A DNA stretch of 64,000 nucleotides from Nymphaea colorata. Its lineage: Eukaryota; Streptophyta; Magnoliopsida; Nymphaeales; Nymphaeaceae. Positions 47,266-58,794 of the stretch are shown here, piece after piece (positions within the stretch are counted from its first letter, which is position 1; each line of letters opens with the position of its first letter). The stretch lies in assembly GCF_008831285.2 (NCBI RefSeq), contig NC_045143.1:2613503-2677502 (forward strand). The letters are read 5' to 3'. The notes below the pieces were generated by a model that was not told where the DNA came from, made no database searches, and was given only the letters and a program-made list of their open reading frames with translations. The position numbers and the translations under genes are program-made.

Positions 47266-47453
47266 AATGGATGGTGACACCTAATCATCTAATCTGCATT
47301 GTTTGATTTAACAAAAGATGAAAAAAAAGGTTATAAGCATTTTCATCATTTAATATTAGTTTATACCTTTTTTATTTTTTTTTCTCTTTTTAGATGGACG
47401 GTTTTGATTAAATGGTTGGATGAGTCTAAATAATTAAACTTATCATTCACTCA

Positions 47454-47510
<57 letters not shown>

Positions 47511-48868
47511 TATGAGCATAAATCCTCCGCCTATGCAGATCTGTCCAATCATGTTGAACGGGCATAATTCAAATGCATTGCATCAATGCAGTGTAAAGAT
47601 TTTTCTGATCAAACTCGGATCCAAACACTGGCATGCAGCTATAGAGTAAAATATGAACGGCACTGGAATATGAGCATATTAAACGGTGGCATGCATCCAC
47701 TTGAATCAACATGATTCACAACCAAACAAGCATAAAACAACTTTAAGAAAAGTTATCCACATTTTCGGTGATGCATGTTGTCAGCACCTTTTTTTTTTTT
47801 AAGATGGACAGCTTTGATGACTCTCCCATGTCACACATCCAATGTGAATGACGTCAAATCCACGAATTTTAATGAGTCCCAAATTAAACCATCCAAAAAT
47901 CTTGTCACTGCCAACTTTTGGCTTTTCGTCCCAATTCTTAGGTGTCTCATCTGACTCCAAAATTTTCCCTCTCATCAAAAATAAAATAAATCTAAAAACT
48001 TTAGGTTGGTCAATAAAATCTGAAGAAGAGATGATAATTTCGATCACTAGCGACGAGAAAAAACAAAATCTTTCGCGAGCATGAGATATCTTGCTTGAAA
48101 ACAAGAAAGATAGTTACACCCTTTAATGGTGATAATAACATTTGCCTAATCATATAAAGAGAAGGATCCTTGATACGAAACTCTTCAAATCTTTGAACTT
48201 ATTAGAAAATCTCCACGACCAAATACGGTAACAAGACTGCGACGCTGTTTATTGTTCTATATCCTGGTCTGTTGGGATTCTAAAAGAGCGTTGGATGAGA
48301 AAACATTGTGTCTTCTAGAAAACATGATTCAACAACATTGTGGTCGTTTTTAAAAAAAATGCTACCCATAAGTTACACTTTGGTTTTTAATTGGAACATA
48401 AGATTTGAAGTTACATATTTTAGAGGTCGTTTGATAAAAATATTTTGTGAGTGTCTTATGAAGTTGCCCCAAAAATAGAGGCAAATTCATCGAAACAGTA
48501 GACAAGTACTGGCTTATAACGAACTTGTCTCCAAAATTTGAGTGAATTCATGAACTGTTTACAATGTGTTCCAGTTGCCAAACTACCTTTCAAAATTTTA
48601 CCAAACGCTAACTATGTTAGGAAGATATGTACCTCCCTTTTACACTTGGAGTGATGAATGAAACAGCTAAATGCTCTTATGAGTCTTCAATATTAGCCAG
48701 AAATATAGCAAGGAGCGAACTTCCTAGAAGTGATGACAGGCAACCGAGCAATCTTAGTTCCCAATCCAATTTTGCCTCTTCGTCTATCATATGCTTTCTT
48801 CTTCTATATAGAAAGCGGAGAGATTCACAAACAAGGGAGCTTAGTGATGGGTAAGGATGTAAATAGAT
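46455..48868 (+). repeat. Duplicated block B, copy 2
   Basis: Direct duplicate of 30640-33165. It differs by (AT)n expansions at 47130-47155, 47230-47262 and 47458-47510, a duplicated ATATGGATGACAAAATTAA segment near 46960-47020, and point changes. A MITE-like element at 48420-48620 corresponds to that in copy 1. Confidence 0.85.
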
Positions 48869-49047
48869 CAAATAAGTTTGGTCCGCCTCTCAAAAAAATT
48901 CTGGCTCCACCCCTGCTTATAAGTATCACCTCTTTCAACCAAACCTGGACACCACCCTACCCTTCCACCAACTTCACTCTCTTCTTGCTCTCCACCTTCC
49001 ATCTGATTCTCCTGGCTAGCTAGTATTCTTCATATCCCACCGCCAAT

Positions 49048-49206
49048 ATGGGGAGCTGCATTCTTCATCATCACCATGGTAGTCATGGCCTTCCTTGCCG
49101 CCCTCCCGCTGATTTCCTGTCCCCGGTGCCGAGAAAGACAACCATGTCCAGGGATTAGGCGAATTTGCAGTGAAAAGGTATGACGAACATAACCACGCTC
49201 AGTTGT
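49048..49206 (+). pseudogene. Phytocystatin 5' fragment with frameshifts
   Basis: Reading across two one-base frame changes gives a start Met-Gly, a hydrophobic signal peptide (AAFFIITMVVMAFLAALPLI), then HVQGLGEFAVKRYDEHN. The last is the first conserved helix of plant cystatins (LARFAV-type motif), which inhibit papain-like cysteine proteases. Frame changes fall near 49053 and within the C run near 49122. Homology ends at 49206, about where cystatin genes often have an intron, and a repeat shared with 39726 and 57013 begins. The QxVxG inhibitory loop and the C-terminal Trp are absent. So it is a broken, partial gene. Confidence 0.65.
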
Positions 49207-49579
49207 TGTTTTGGAAAGGGGAGAGGTCGTGAGTTGCATGTCGAGCTCGAGCATGCAATTCACAAACGTTAAGTGCACACTTGCAATTTAAAGTTGATAG
49301 CAACACGAGCCAAAAGACGTAAAGGCCCTTCACGAGTTCACGAGACGCAAAGCTATTCCCTCCCTAAGAGGTTCGATGGTACACTCTTCAATTCAAGGGC
49401 TGCATGTACCACAGTTTGTAGTTTAGATGAGTAGCACCTACCAAAATAGAGCTAAAGACTCATTATGTCAATACAACACTCAAATTGACCAACTATGTTA
49501 TGCCTTTTGGAGCCAGAGACAAGACATTGCCTGCCGGATTTTATTATTTTGGACGAACAACTAAGTCTCTCGGCTTCAA
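49207..49579 (+). repeat. Block D-type repeat, partial
   Basis: GTTGTTTTGGAAAGGGGAGA through GCTCGAGC, CACAAACGTTAA and TTTAAAGTTGATA matches 39726-40120 and 57013-57200. Confidence 0.7.
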
Positions 49580-49718
49580 GTATGGTTTATTGACATAGCA
49601 AACTGCTAAAAATATAAGCATAAGCTTTGAACATAATGAATGTTCTGAAAAATGTCGATCTTTTTTACGTCCCTCAATTTTTGAATAAATGTTTAGCATC
49701 CCCATCACAGTCTAAAAC

Positions 49719-49773
<55 letters not shown>

Positions 49774-51960
49774 TTACAACTTGTAGCTTACATTCTAATT
49801 AAAAATCAACTCATTTTAATGAGCAACTCAAGTGGAGTCCGAGCTTACAACTTCGAGCTCGCATCACCCAGCTCCTCATACAGCATTAGGGGACATGTAA
49901 AGTCAGATATATCTATGTACTGATGTAATTTCGAATGTGGAGTCAGATCTCCTAGTGGAGTTCAAATTCATATGAATGTATGATCATTTGCTAGTTGGGT
50001 TTCAATTCAATTTTAAAAAATAGTCTTGACTCTTGAGTTCAAGTTTGAATCCAAATCCAATTACAGAGAACCTAATTAAGTTAAACTTAAATTTAAGAAG
50101 AACAAGATCCAACTCGTTTGAAAGCACTTACATCCATCAACGACTGGCTATCATGTCTGAACTACAAACATATACTACTAACCATCAAACATTTGCGCTT
50201 TCAACACCTTTAATTACAAGGGTGAGTCCATGCCCCATACAGATAGGCCCTTGCGCCCTTCATATCACTGTCGTAAAGATTAGTGTTTGTTAGTCACTAC
50301 GTATTGTATCTAAGATGCCAATAAATCAGATTTAGAACCCCATCCTACCAAACCAAATTAAAAAACAAAGATAAAAAAAAAATTGATATTCGATTAAATT
50401 ACATTGAATTGAGATATAAGAAATGACATCCAATTGAATTCAGTTTCGTTTTGGATGTAACTAAATATTTTCCAGAATCAGATTGGGGTCGGATATAGTT
50501 TCAAACAAATATCCTATCAGCATCTATAATGTGGTTTGGATTATATTTAAAAGTTGGATTCAGACTTGGATATTAATTTCAAAGTCAGATTTGGATTTCA
50601 GATTTAGATAGCGATAAAAAAATTGTCTGAATTCGAATCCGAATATATAGATATTCAAAAAAGTGGGTATGGTAAAATACAGATTTAATTCGATTTAGGA
50701 TCTGTTGATAGTAATCAAATATCTATATTTAAAATTTGAAATATCTATATTTAAAATTTAAAATATCTATATTTAAAATTTAAAACATCAAAATCTTATA
50801 TATTACAATGAAATGCACCCTAGATGCTGGTATGCATCAGTATTTCATGAATGTATTCCAAAAATTAGGGTACACTCACTGAATACTATTGTTTTGCAAA
50901 TCAAACCCAATTTCTCGAGGATTTTTTTCTGATTTCTGGGACATATTCATTGAATATTAACACAGGAATGCTGTCACCAAACGCATCTAAAAGATGTTCT
51001 CGATGGATCCGAGGTTTAAAGCATAGGAGGGGAATGATCTTACAAACATTATATGAAATTTTCAGTTGACATTGTTTCCTACATAAACATATATTTTAAA
51101 AGTAATGTTGACATTATCAAGAAGTATGATCATCAGCTTGGCGTTGAAAAAAGGACAAGAGAAATATCTAGATATTCTAATAAAAAAATATATAAATATT
51201 AATTCTTACACTCCTTAAGATTGATGTTGGTCAAATTCTATATGAAAAAACGAGGTTAGATTTTTATTTGCTTTTTTAAATAGATCCCCATATGGTGCAC
51301 GAGAAAATAAAGAGCATTATGCAAGTGTTTAACGTTATTCAATAAATATTTCACACTAAAATGACGGTCATCATTGATAAAAAATAATTTTGTGACCTAC
51401 AAGAGAATTATATTGTGGAGGTGAAGATGGAGACAAATAATAATAGCATTATTATCAACAAGGAGTGTCATTGACTCGTTGCAAAAATTAAAAAAAAAAA
51501 ATGGGTAAAAATGTGGTCTCTTGGATTTTTCAAGTATGTCTTGGAGGTGAAAATGGAAAGTGTGTGCAAATAATTTAACGTTATAAAAAAAAATCTTTTC
51601 AGTAAAAGGAACGTTATTATTGTTAAAGATAAAGTGGAGACTTATAGGAGAACGACATCTATAAAAGCAAAGATGTAATCAAAATAATTATAACATTGCT
51701 ATCAACCAAGGTGGTCATTCACCCTCAATTTGCAAAAAAATTAAGTTTTTTGACCTTTAAGGAAATGATATCTATAAAAATAAAGAAACTAACAAAAATA
51801 ATAATTGGATTGCTATCAACAAGGAGATTCTGCAATCGAGATAGTAAAAAAGAATCAAAGAGATATCTAGAAATCATTGCAAAGTATAAATATCAAATCC
51901 AATTTCGAAACGTCACCATTATCGGCGAAGTGTTTAAAATATATCTAATGTCTACCTGAT
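49580..51960 (+). repeat. Dispersed repeat family A, copy 3
   Basis: Same order as copies 1, 2 and 4, with (TC)n(AT)n(AC)n at 49719-49773, an ATCTATATTTAAAATTTRAA triplication at 50715-50785 and the TGCAAAAAAATTAAG to AGATATCTAG end. Its last ~100 bases diverge from the other copies. Confidence 0.8.
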
Positions 51961-52289
51961 CCAACACCGCAATTGATATGATGGTCACGAATCCGACCCG
52001 ACCTAACACCTGAGCATCAATTCAAAGTGGGAACCTTTGTGGCTACGTCGATTTAGCTTTTGTCTTCAGTAAAATGTTGCGTCAGTAAAATGCTTCAGTG
52101 ATCTTTGCGGTTGAAGTAAACGCCTTAGTCAGAAATGTTACGACCGCCATATCATCGCTACCATCCTCCTTTATGGAACCCACAGCCTTAATAAGAAATG
52201 AAAAAGAATGATGTACATTCAGGGTACGATTGCTGTCCATTGAAACAAGATAGATAAACAAGATAGATAGGGCATCCTGTTTATGTGTC
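51961..52289. other. Spacer related to block C
   Basis: Holds ACCTGAGCATCAAT and CAAAGTGGGAACCTTTGTGG, also seen at 61095-61135. No gene recognised. Confidence 0.5.
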
Positions 52290-54195
52290 GTGTTTTGATA
52301 GACAATGATATTCATTGTTCAATGTTTGATGATTTTAAGAACATGACACTATTTTCTTTTTTGATGATTTTAAGAACATGACACTATTTTCTTTTTATCC
52401 AGCGTTCATTTTGCATATGTTTGTTCTGTCTTTTTTGTGCATCTTATTCAGTATTTGTTTTTGTTCGATTTCTCCATTTTATTTGTTTTGTCTTATCTTT
52501 CTTGTCTTTGTCTTATGTTTGTTTATGTTCTGTCTTTGCAAGTCACTTCCTTTAGCTCCTCAACTCACCTGAACCTAAACATCGGGGGAGAGAAAAATTC
52601 ACGCCCCAATAGAAAACTTATAAAAAAAAACTGTTGGCTTTCCTTTTGTTTGAAAACCAAACTGCCCACATGGAATTTTTTTTTTTTTTTAAGATGGATT
52701 TTCCTTTGGTTGAATACCAAACCCTGATTGATACATAAGGCAGTAAGTGAACCTTTCAAACTTCAAATGCTACGACACATTTACCATAAAAACCTGACTG
52801 TTATATTTGTCTGCTTCACACCGGGTTGTACAGGTCAGTTCCATCCATTTCAATTTCGACAGAACTATTATATGGCCAAGAACGGCAGCAACTCTGCCTT
52901 GAATCTTTACTGGCAGTGCCCATAATGGCACTGTGTGTTGCTCAAATATAAACACTACAACTGTTGAACCCATGATGTTCAACTGGCAAGATCAACAGAA
53001 CCACAACAGGGAAGAGGAAAACTGTAACTGTAGGGAAGTAACCTGTAAACCAGGGCTGGTATGTTGGACTTCACAATGGAACCAAGAAGAGAGATAGTGG
53101 GGATCTCCATATTAAGCCTGTTGTAATGCGGAACACTGAAAGAAATGCAAATTATTAGAAGTTAAAGCTAATTATGAAAGAATAAAATACTTGTACTTGC
53201 TTTCCTTTTTTCACAACCAAACTTTCTCCTGTCATTCGCGTAGAAGTAGCAATTGGTTCACACTTGTTATGTTGTCACTAGGAATTTTTTTTTTTTTAAT
53301 ATTTTACATCCTCTCACGCAAATGGCACACACACTAGGTGCAAAAGTTCTGCCAGATTTGAAAGATCATAGAGAGGATTTTCTTTTCTATATGCTTTCAT
53401 TTTGGTATTCGTATGTTGAAAGAAGCAGCAGTATGGTCACTAATTTGTAGTGTTTATTTTTGAGCAGCACAGAGTGCCCATTATGGGCACTGCCAGTAAA
53501 GATTGAAGGCAGAGTTGCTGCCGTTCTTGACAGAAGGTGGCCATTATAATTGTTCTGTTGAAATTGAAATGGATGGAACTGACCTGTACAACCCAATGTG
53601 AAGCAGACAAATATAACAGTCAGGTTTTTATGGTAAATGTCACGTAGCATTTGAAGTTTGAAAGGTTCACTTACTGCCTCATGTATCAATAAGGATCAGT
53701 TTGGTATTCAACCAAAGGAAAATCCATCTTAAAAAAAAACATTCCATGTGGGCAACAAAAGGAAAGCCCACAGTTTTTTTTTATGAGTTTTCTATTGTAC
53801 CGTGAATTTTTCTCGCCCCCGATGTCTTAGGTTCAGGTGAATTGAGGAGCTAACGGAAGTGACTTGCAAAGAATAACATCACACATTTTGAGAGAACAGA
53901 ACTTAAACAAACATCGACGAGACAAATAGAACGGAGAAATCGAATAGAAAACAAACACCGGATAAGACGAACGAAATGGATTGAATAGACAATGCCAAAG
54001 AGGAGGAACATAGTGTCATATTTTTAAAATCATTAAATAGTGAAGACAAATAAAACGGAGAAATCAAACAAAAAACAAACATCAGATAAGACAAACAAAA
54101 TGGATAGAACAAACAAAGTAAGAAAGGAGGAACATACTGTCGTGTTCCTAAAATTGTCAAACAGTAGACAAAGAATATCATTGTCAATAAAAATA
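52290..54195. mobile_element. 1.9-kb palindrome (foldback) with a gene exon in its loop
   Basis: Arms about 52290-52980 and 53445-54195 are inverted repeats over their whole length: GACAATGATATTC at the outer ends, CTCACCTGAACCTAA against TTAGGTTCAGGTGAATT, and GGCACTGCCAGTAAAGATT near the loop. Local tandems differ between arms: a 34-base duplication at 52327-52394 on the left and a ~115-base one at about 54000-54160 on the right. The short frames in the arms mirror each other and have no known domain. Confidence 0.85.
53043..53135 (-). pseudogene. Serine carboxypeptidase-like exon in the palindrome loop
   Basis: Between a TTTCTTTCAG acceptor and an ACAGGTTAC donor the minus strand reads VPHYNRLNMEIPTISLLG and SIVKSNIPALVY. 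In plant serine carboxypeptidase-like (S10) proteins this is the stretch just before GDQDSVIP, where the catalytic Asp lies. Only this 93-base exon was found; the neighbouring exons with the catalytic residues are absent. It is therefore a captured exon. Identification rests on a short motif and could be checked easily. Confidence 0.6.
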
Positions 54196-54224
54196 AGACA
54201 GGAGCTTGCTAGACATGAGTCAAA

Positions 54225-54852
54225 GTAGCAGTGCTGGAAGCATCTCTGCACTGATTGGCGGACGGGTTTTTATACATCTCTGCGCTGACATGCGGACGGC
54301 CGGGCAGAATAGAAAGTTACATTCCTCAGGAGATGTCTCACCATCATTCTTTTCCATTTCTCACTAAGGAGCTTGCTTCAACCGCAGAAAGCACTGACGC
54401 ATTTTACTGATTATGCATCTTTTTTTGTCTTTTAATGAAGACAAAAGCTCAACCGATGTAACCACCCACTTTGAATACGGTCTGATGCTCAGATGTTAGG
54501 TCGGGTAACAATACATGTGTATACTTAACAGTCTGGTGTTTCCACATAACAAAAATAAAGGCTTTGTTGTAATTTCTAATTAATCACTTAGTGGCTCAAA
54601 ATTGCATGTATCTTGTTAAGCCCAAGTTAGTTTCATTTTGAATGCAAATAAATTTTATTTTATTTTTAGGTTGGACATAGTTAGTAGAATTAAAACATAT
54701 TTTATGTTGAATTAGTATTTATGAACTTAGTATAACATTTATATTTTATTTAAAATGCTTTTTGACAAATATCCTTTTCAACCCAAAGCTTGAAGCGGTT
54801 TCTACGGTTTCTGTGTGAAGTGACAACAGAAACTCTAATTTAAGCAAGTTAA
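54225..54852. repeat. Block C, copy 2
   Basis: Collinear with 36195-36856: GAGCTTGCTTCAACCGCAGAA, TTAAGCCCAAGTTAGTTTC, GAATTAGTATTTATGAACTT, TTTTTGACAAATATCC and GAAGCGGTTTCTACGG. It has its own substitutions and a different centre. Confidence 0.75.
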
Positions 54853-55592
54853 TGTAGATAATGTACAGAATCAGTATAATGTATCAAAATGGAATTGGTT
54901 TTTAGTTGTACGCAAGTGCTCAATGTAGTTCCTTTGAGCAGTAGTGATACAGCAGAACTCCACTTATTTTTCTTTTGCAACACTTCCAAGATCGATAATC
55001 TACCATTTGTTCTAAAGTGTTTTTAGCAGTTTTCTCGTGTTTTGTACACTACAGGAAGATGACGACGCCCACATGCTTCTTCAGCGTATATCGCAGCTGC
55101 TGCCAACCAACAGCAGTCATTACGTACATTTTAATCTCAAGTTCAATTCCATTTTGATTCATTATATTTGTGTGTGAGACTGATTATGTACATTATCTAC
55201 ATTAACTTGCATTTGCACTTGCACTTGCCAATGCACTTGCCAACTGAGGGACTAGCTAGCGTACCTCTCTTTAATAAATTAAATTTGTCTTGGAAGAGGA
55301 CTGCTGTTGATACACTCACGTAATGACTGCTGTTGGTTGGCAGCAGCTGCGATATACGCTGAAGAAGCGTGTGGGCGTCGTCATCTTCCTGTAATGTACA
55401 AAACACGAGAAAACGGCTAAAGACACTAGTTGAACCAGTGGTAGGTTATCGATCTTGGAAGTGTTGCAAAAGAAAAATAAGTGGAGTTCCGCTGTATCAC
55501 TACTGCCCAAAAGAACTACATTGAGCACTTGCGCACAGCTAAAAACCAATTCCGTTTTGATACATTATACTGATTATGTACATTATCTACAT
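54853..55592. mobile_element. 740-bp foldback element, fuller copy
   Basis: Arms 54853-55124 and 55316-55592 pair, from GTAGATAATGTAC / GTACATTATCTAC at the ends to TGACGACGCCCAC and CAGCTGCTGCCAACCAAC near the loop. The loop holds a further copy of the outer end (ATTATGTACATTATCTACA at about 55180-55202) and a (CACTTG)-like repeat at 55210-55245. No coding capacity. Confidence 0.85.
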
Positions 55593-55836
55593 GAACTTGC
55601 ATATGCACTTGCCAACTGAGGGACTAGCTAACGTACCTCTCTTTAGTAAATTAAATTTGCCTAAGTTTTGGAATTCTGTGACCCTTTAAACCCTTTTGCA
55701 AACTCGCCCACTCATACAGTATCATTGTACGCAACATTCTCTAAGAGGCCGTTTGATTGCTCCTGATTTAAGATTATCAAGATTTGCTATCCCATGGATT
55801 CAAGAGCTTGGACCTTAAATGAGACCTTTTGTCAAT

Positions 55837-55878
<42 letters not shown>

Positions 55879-55902
55879 AAGAATGAAAGAAAGACTTCAA
55901 CT
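55593..55902. other. Spacer with long poly(A)
   Basis: A transposon-like end (TAAGAGGCCGTTTGATTGC at about 55743) is followed within 100 bases by an A run of nearly 40 (about 55838-55876). The run could be the tail of a retroposed piece or the result of slippage. No gene. Confidence 0.5.
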
Positions 55903-57229
55903 GTGGATCCTAATTAAGTGATATAACCTATGATCGTTAGTTTGATGAACTTTGAAGTTTAGCACGGAACTTTTGCCGCATCAGATCCATAGATCTGAAT
56001 TAATCTACATAGATGAATTAATAATTACCAAATGTCCACTAAGAGTGCGATGCCATATAATTTCCTCCATTAACTGATACAAGTAGTTAATTCAAAAATT
56101 GATTCTTATATATGAAAACCAGCAGAGGAAGAAGATTACGAATCCTAAACACCTGAATGACAAACTCCTACATCAAATTAAGTCCGCGTTCAAAACCTTG
56201 ACGTAACAAACATATAATAATAATAATAAGGGGTGATGCCAATTAGAGGAAACACTGTCGATACAATCACGTAATGATTGTATGGATCCGAATGAACGCA
56301 AAGCATGGAAAATTGATTGGATCCGAATGAACGTGATTAAGATCGGATGATATAGAGTTGGATCTTTTGTCATCTTCGGACCAACCCAAAGGAGCATGGT
56401 CTGGAGACGGAAGAGTCGGTTCTAATTAGGAAAGAGTGTCGTGAAAATTTGATCATTCGAAATTTCGATCCAAATCAATTTTACTTCACACAGTGTTTGG
56501 TCTTCTTTTAATTGCTTGGCAAGGATGGGTCACACTTCTACATATACATTATTTTTCTGTATAATTATGCCAAGACAAAAGTAATTGGAAAAAAAAAGAG
56601 CAATGTGCCTAGCGATGACTTTGATCTGTTTGGCCTTTTATATATACAGAATCAAACTTGGTCGCAACACAATATATACATTATCACAAATCGACAGTCG
56701 ACACAACGCGTGTATTAGATTCTTATGCACCAAACAAATGAAATTACCTTTTTTGCTTTTCAAACTTATTAGGTGAGATGCCCAATGTCCAATCAAGAAC
56801 ATCAAATATCAAGTAGTGTGTGTAGATTCATACTTTAGAGGTCTTTTGATAGAAAAACACTTTGTGAGTGTCTTATAAATTTGTCCCATAAATTTGTCCC
56901 AAAAATAGAAGCAAGTCCATCGGACAGTAGACAAGTACTAGCTTATTACAAACTTGTCCCCAAAATTTGAGTGAATTCATGAAATGTTTACAAAGTGTTC
57001 ATGCTGCCAAACTACCTCTGTTGTTGTTTTAGAAAGGGGAGAGGTCGTGAGTTAAACGTCGTGCTCGAGCGTGCAATTCACAAATGTTAAATGCACACTT
57101 GCAACTTAAAGTTGATACCAACACGAAGCCGAAAGATGTAAAGGCCCTTTACCAGACTCAAAGCTATTCCCTCCCTCCTCCCCCTCTCTTCATGTTTGAG
57201 ATCCTAGGTTAAATGGTACACCTTTCAAT
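55903..57229 (+). repeat. Block D, copy 2
   Basis: Collinear with 38745-40120, with an added AATAATAATAATAAGG stretch at 56216-56233 and other small differences. Confidence 0.8.
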
Positions 57230-57323
57230 TCACTGAATAAAAATGACCAAATTTTTATTCTTAGGTTTGAAATGGCCCTCAATTTTTGAATAAATGTTTA
57301 GCATCCCCGTCACAGTCTAAAAC

Positions 57324-57396
<73 letters not shown>

Positions 57397-57507
57397 CACA
57401 CATTACAAGTTGTAGCTTACATTCTAATTAAAAATCAACTCATTTTAATGAGAAAGTCAAGTGGAGTCCAAGCTTACAACTTGGAGCTCGCATCACCCAG
57501 CTCCTTC

Positions 57508-57520
57508 TACAGCATTAGGG
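57508..57520 (+). repeat. LINE target-site duplication, left copy
   Basis: TACAGCATTAGGG, repeated at 58795-58807. Uninterrupted family A copies have this sequence once. Confidence 0.9.
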
Positions 57521-58794
57521 AGGAAAGGGAAAATAACATTAATATAAGCCCAACAAAAAGTTGAACTTGAAAAAGATTACATCTACAACTCAGCTCTTAA
57601 TGCTTGTATGAGGTTGAATGTACCAGTATTACCCCATAGGTTACGGGAAATTAACCAAACGTCATACAAAATGGAGGATGCCATGCGTTCCACTGAGACC
57701 GCCTCATTTCTATATATAATATCATTTCTGGAGTTCCAAATGACCCACCAAAACGTGGACAGCCAAATTCTCCAAATGGTGCGCCATTTCTTTTTGTGTC
57801 TCACTCTAGTTGGTCCATGGATCAGGTCCCGAATTGTAAATATGCTTGTGACTTCGATGGGAGGCATAGACCAGGTAAGTGCATAAAGATCTTGAGACAC
57901 TCGACAAAACCATACCAGGTGAGTGGTAGTTTCCTCGACACAACAACATAGAGGGCATCTACTCGCAAGGTGAAAACCAGACCTTTTGAGGTTATTCTGA
58001 GTCTGAACGCGGTCCAATAGAATGAGCCATGCAAAAGTTTTGGATCGTCTAGTAGGACCTCCAGCCCAAAGAAGATTATGAGGAAACCAGTTGACCCCGG
58101 GAGGTTGAAGCGAGCTATATGCATGATGTACAGAAAAATGCCCTTCACCATCTCTAGCCCATGAAGAAAAATGCTCTATAGAATCCGTCTTTGAGTTGAA
58201 CTTGGTGAGGGTAGATATCCAAGCCTTCATCAAATGAGATGTTCTTCGTCTGTTGGGGAGAGAAGAGAGACTCTGCAAATTGTATTTGTGTCGCAAAGTC
58301 ATCGCACAAGTAGAGTTGGAGTCTTGGATGAAAGCCCACCACTTTAAAATAAGAGAAATATTTCTCTTCCTGATATCTGGGACTCCTAAACCTCCACGAG
58401 CACAAGGTTGAGTGACATATTCCCAAGCCACAAGATGTTTTTTCCTCTCCAGGTTTATCCCACACCACAGGAATCTCTTGAGAATACGATTGATCTCCCT
58501 TTCTACCTTGACAGGTAGGGAGAGCACCGAAATAAAATAAGATGGCAAGGAGGAGAGCACATGCTTGATCATAGTTACCCGTCCAGCTAGAGACAAATAT
58601 CTCGATTTCCAAGAAGCCAGTCTGTTATTAATATTATCTATGATTGGCGACCAAGAGGGTGTCTTGATTGCTTGAAGTTGAAGGGGAAGACCCAAGTACT
58701 CGATAGGAAGGTCCACAATTCGGCATTGAAAAATATGAGAAGCCATAAACCTAGTGTATGCATCGACATAGAGAAGATACGAATAATGAGCTTA
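57521..58794 (-). mobile_element. 5'-truncated non-LTR retrotransposon (LINE) insertion
   Basis: A 1274-base insertion between 13-base target duplications. It carries the C-terminal part of a LINE polyprotein on the minus strand. The 3' end lies at 57521, with about 60 bases after the stop codon. I see no poly(A) tail there (plus strand reads AGGAAAGGGAAAATAAC), which is unusual for a plant L1-type element. Confidence 0.85.
57583..58746 (-). CDS. LINE reverse transcriptase, C-terminal part with zf-RVT domain
   Basis: A 387-codon uninterrupted frame. It starts within the thumb/connection part of the reverse transcriptase (LPIEYLGLPL, LASWKSRYLSLAGRVTMIK, SLPSYFISVLSLP, FLWCG, KKHLVAWEYVTQP, GGLGVPDIRKRN) and continues into the zinc-binding zf-RVT domain (RSKTFAWLILLDRVQTQNNL, CPLC, EETTTHLVWFCR). 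The endonuclease and the RT catalytic motifs (YADD region) are missing because of 5' truncation. No stop or frameshift over 1.16 kb points to a recent insertion. It is not expected to be active by itself. The first Met at 58746 is only the first in the truncated frame. Confidence 0.92.
   Translation of the reverse strand: MASHIFQCRIVDLPIEYLGLPLQLQAIKTPSWSPIIDNINNRLASWKSRYLSLAGRVTMIKHVLSSLPSYFISVLSLPVKVEREINRILKRFLWCGINLERKKHLVAWEYVTQPCARGGLGVPDIRKRNISLILKWWAFIQDSNSTCAMTLRHKYNLQSLSSLPNRRRTSHLMKAWISTLTKFNSKTDSIEHFSSWARDGEGHFSVHHAYSSLQPPGVNWFPHNLLWAGGPTRRSKTFAWLILLDRVQTQNNLKRSGFHLASRCPLCCCVEETTTHLVWFCRVSQDLYALTWSMPPIEVTSIFTIRDLIHGPTRVRHKKKWRTIWRIWLSTFWWVIWNSRNDIIYRNEAVSVERMASSILYDVWLISRNLWGNTGTFNLIQALRAEL

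Noticed and set aside
57040-57140. tRNA-like GAGGTCGTGAGTT stretch in the D repeats
   Set aside because: No cloverleaf could be drawn and the sequence recurs as part of a repeat; it may only be a distant tRNA-derived repeat.
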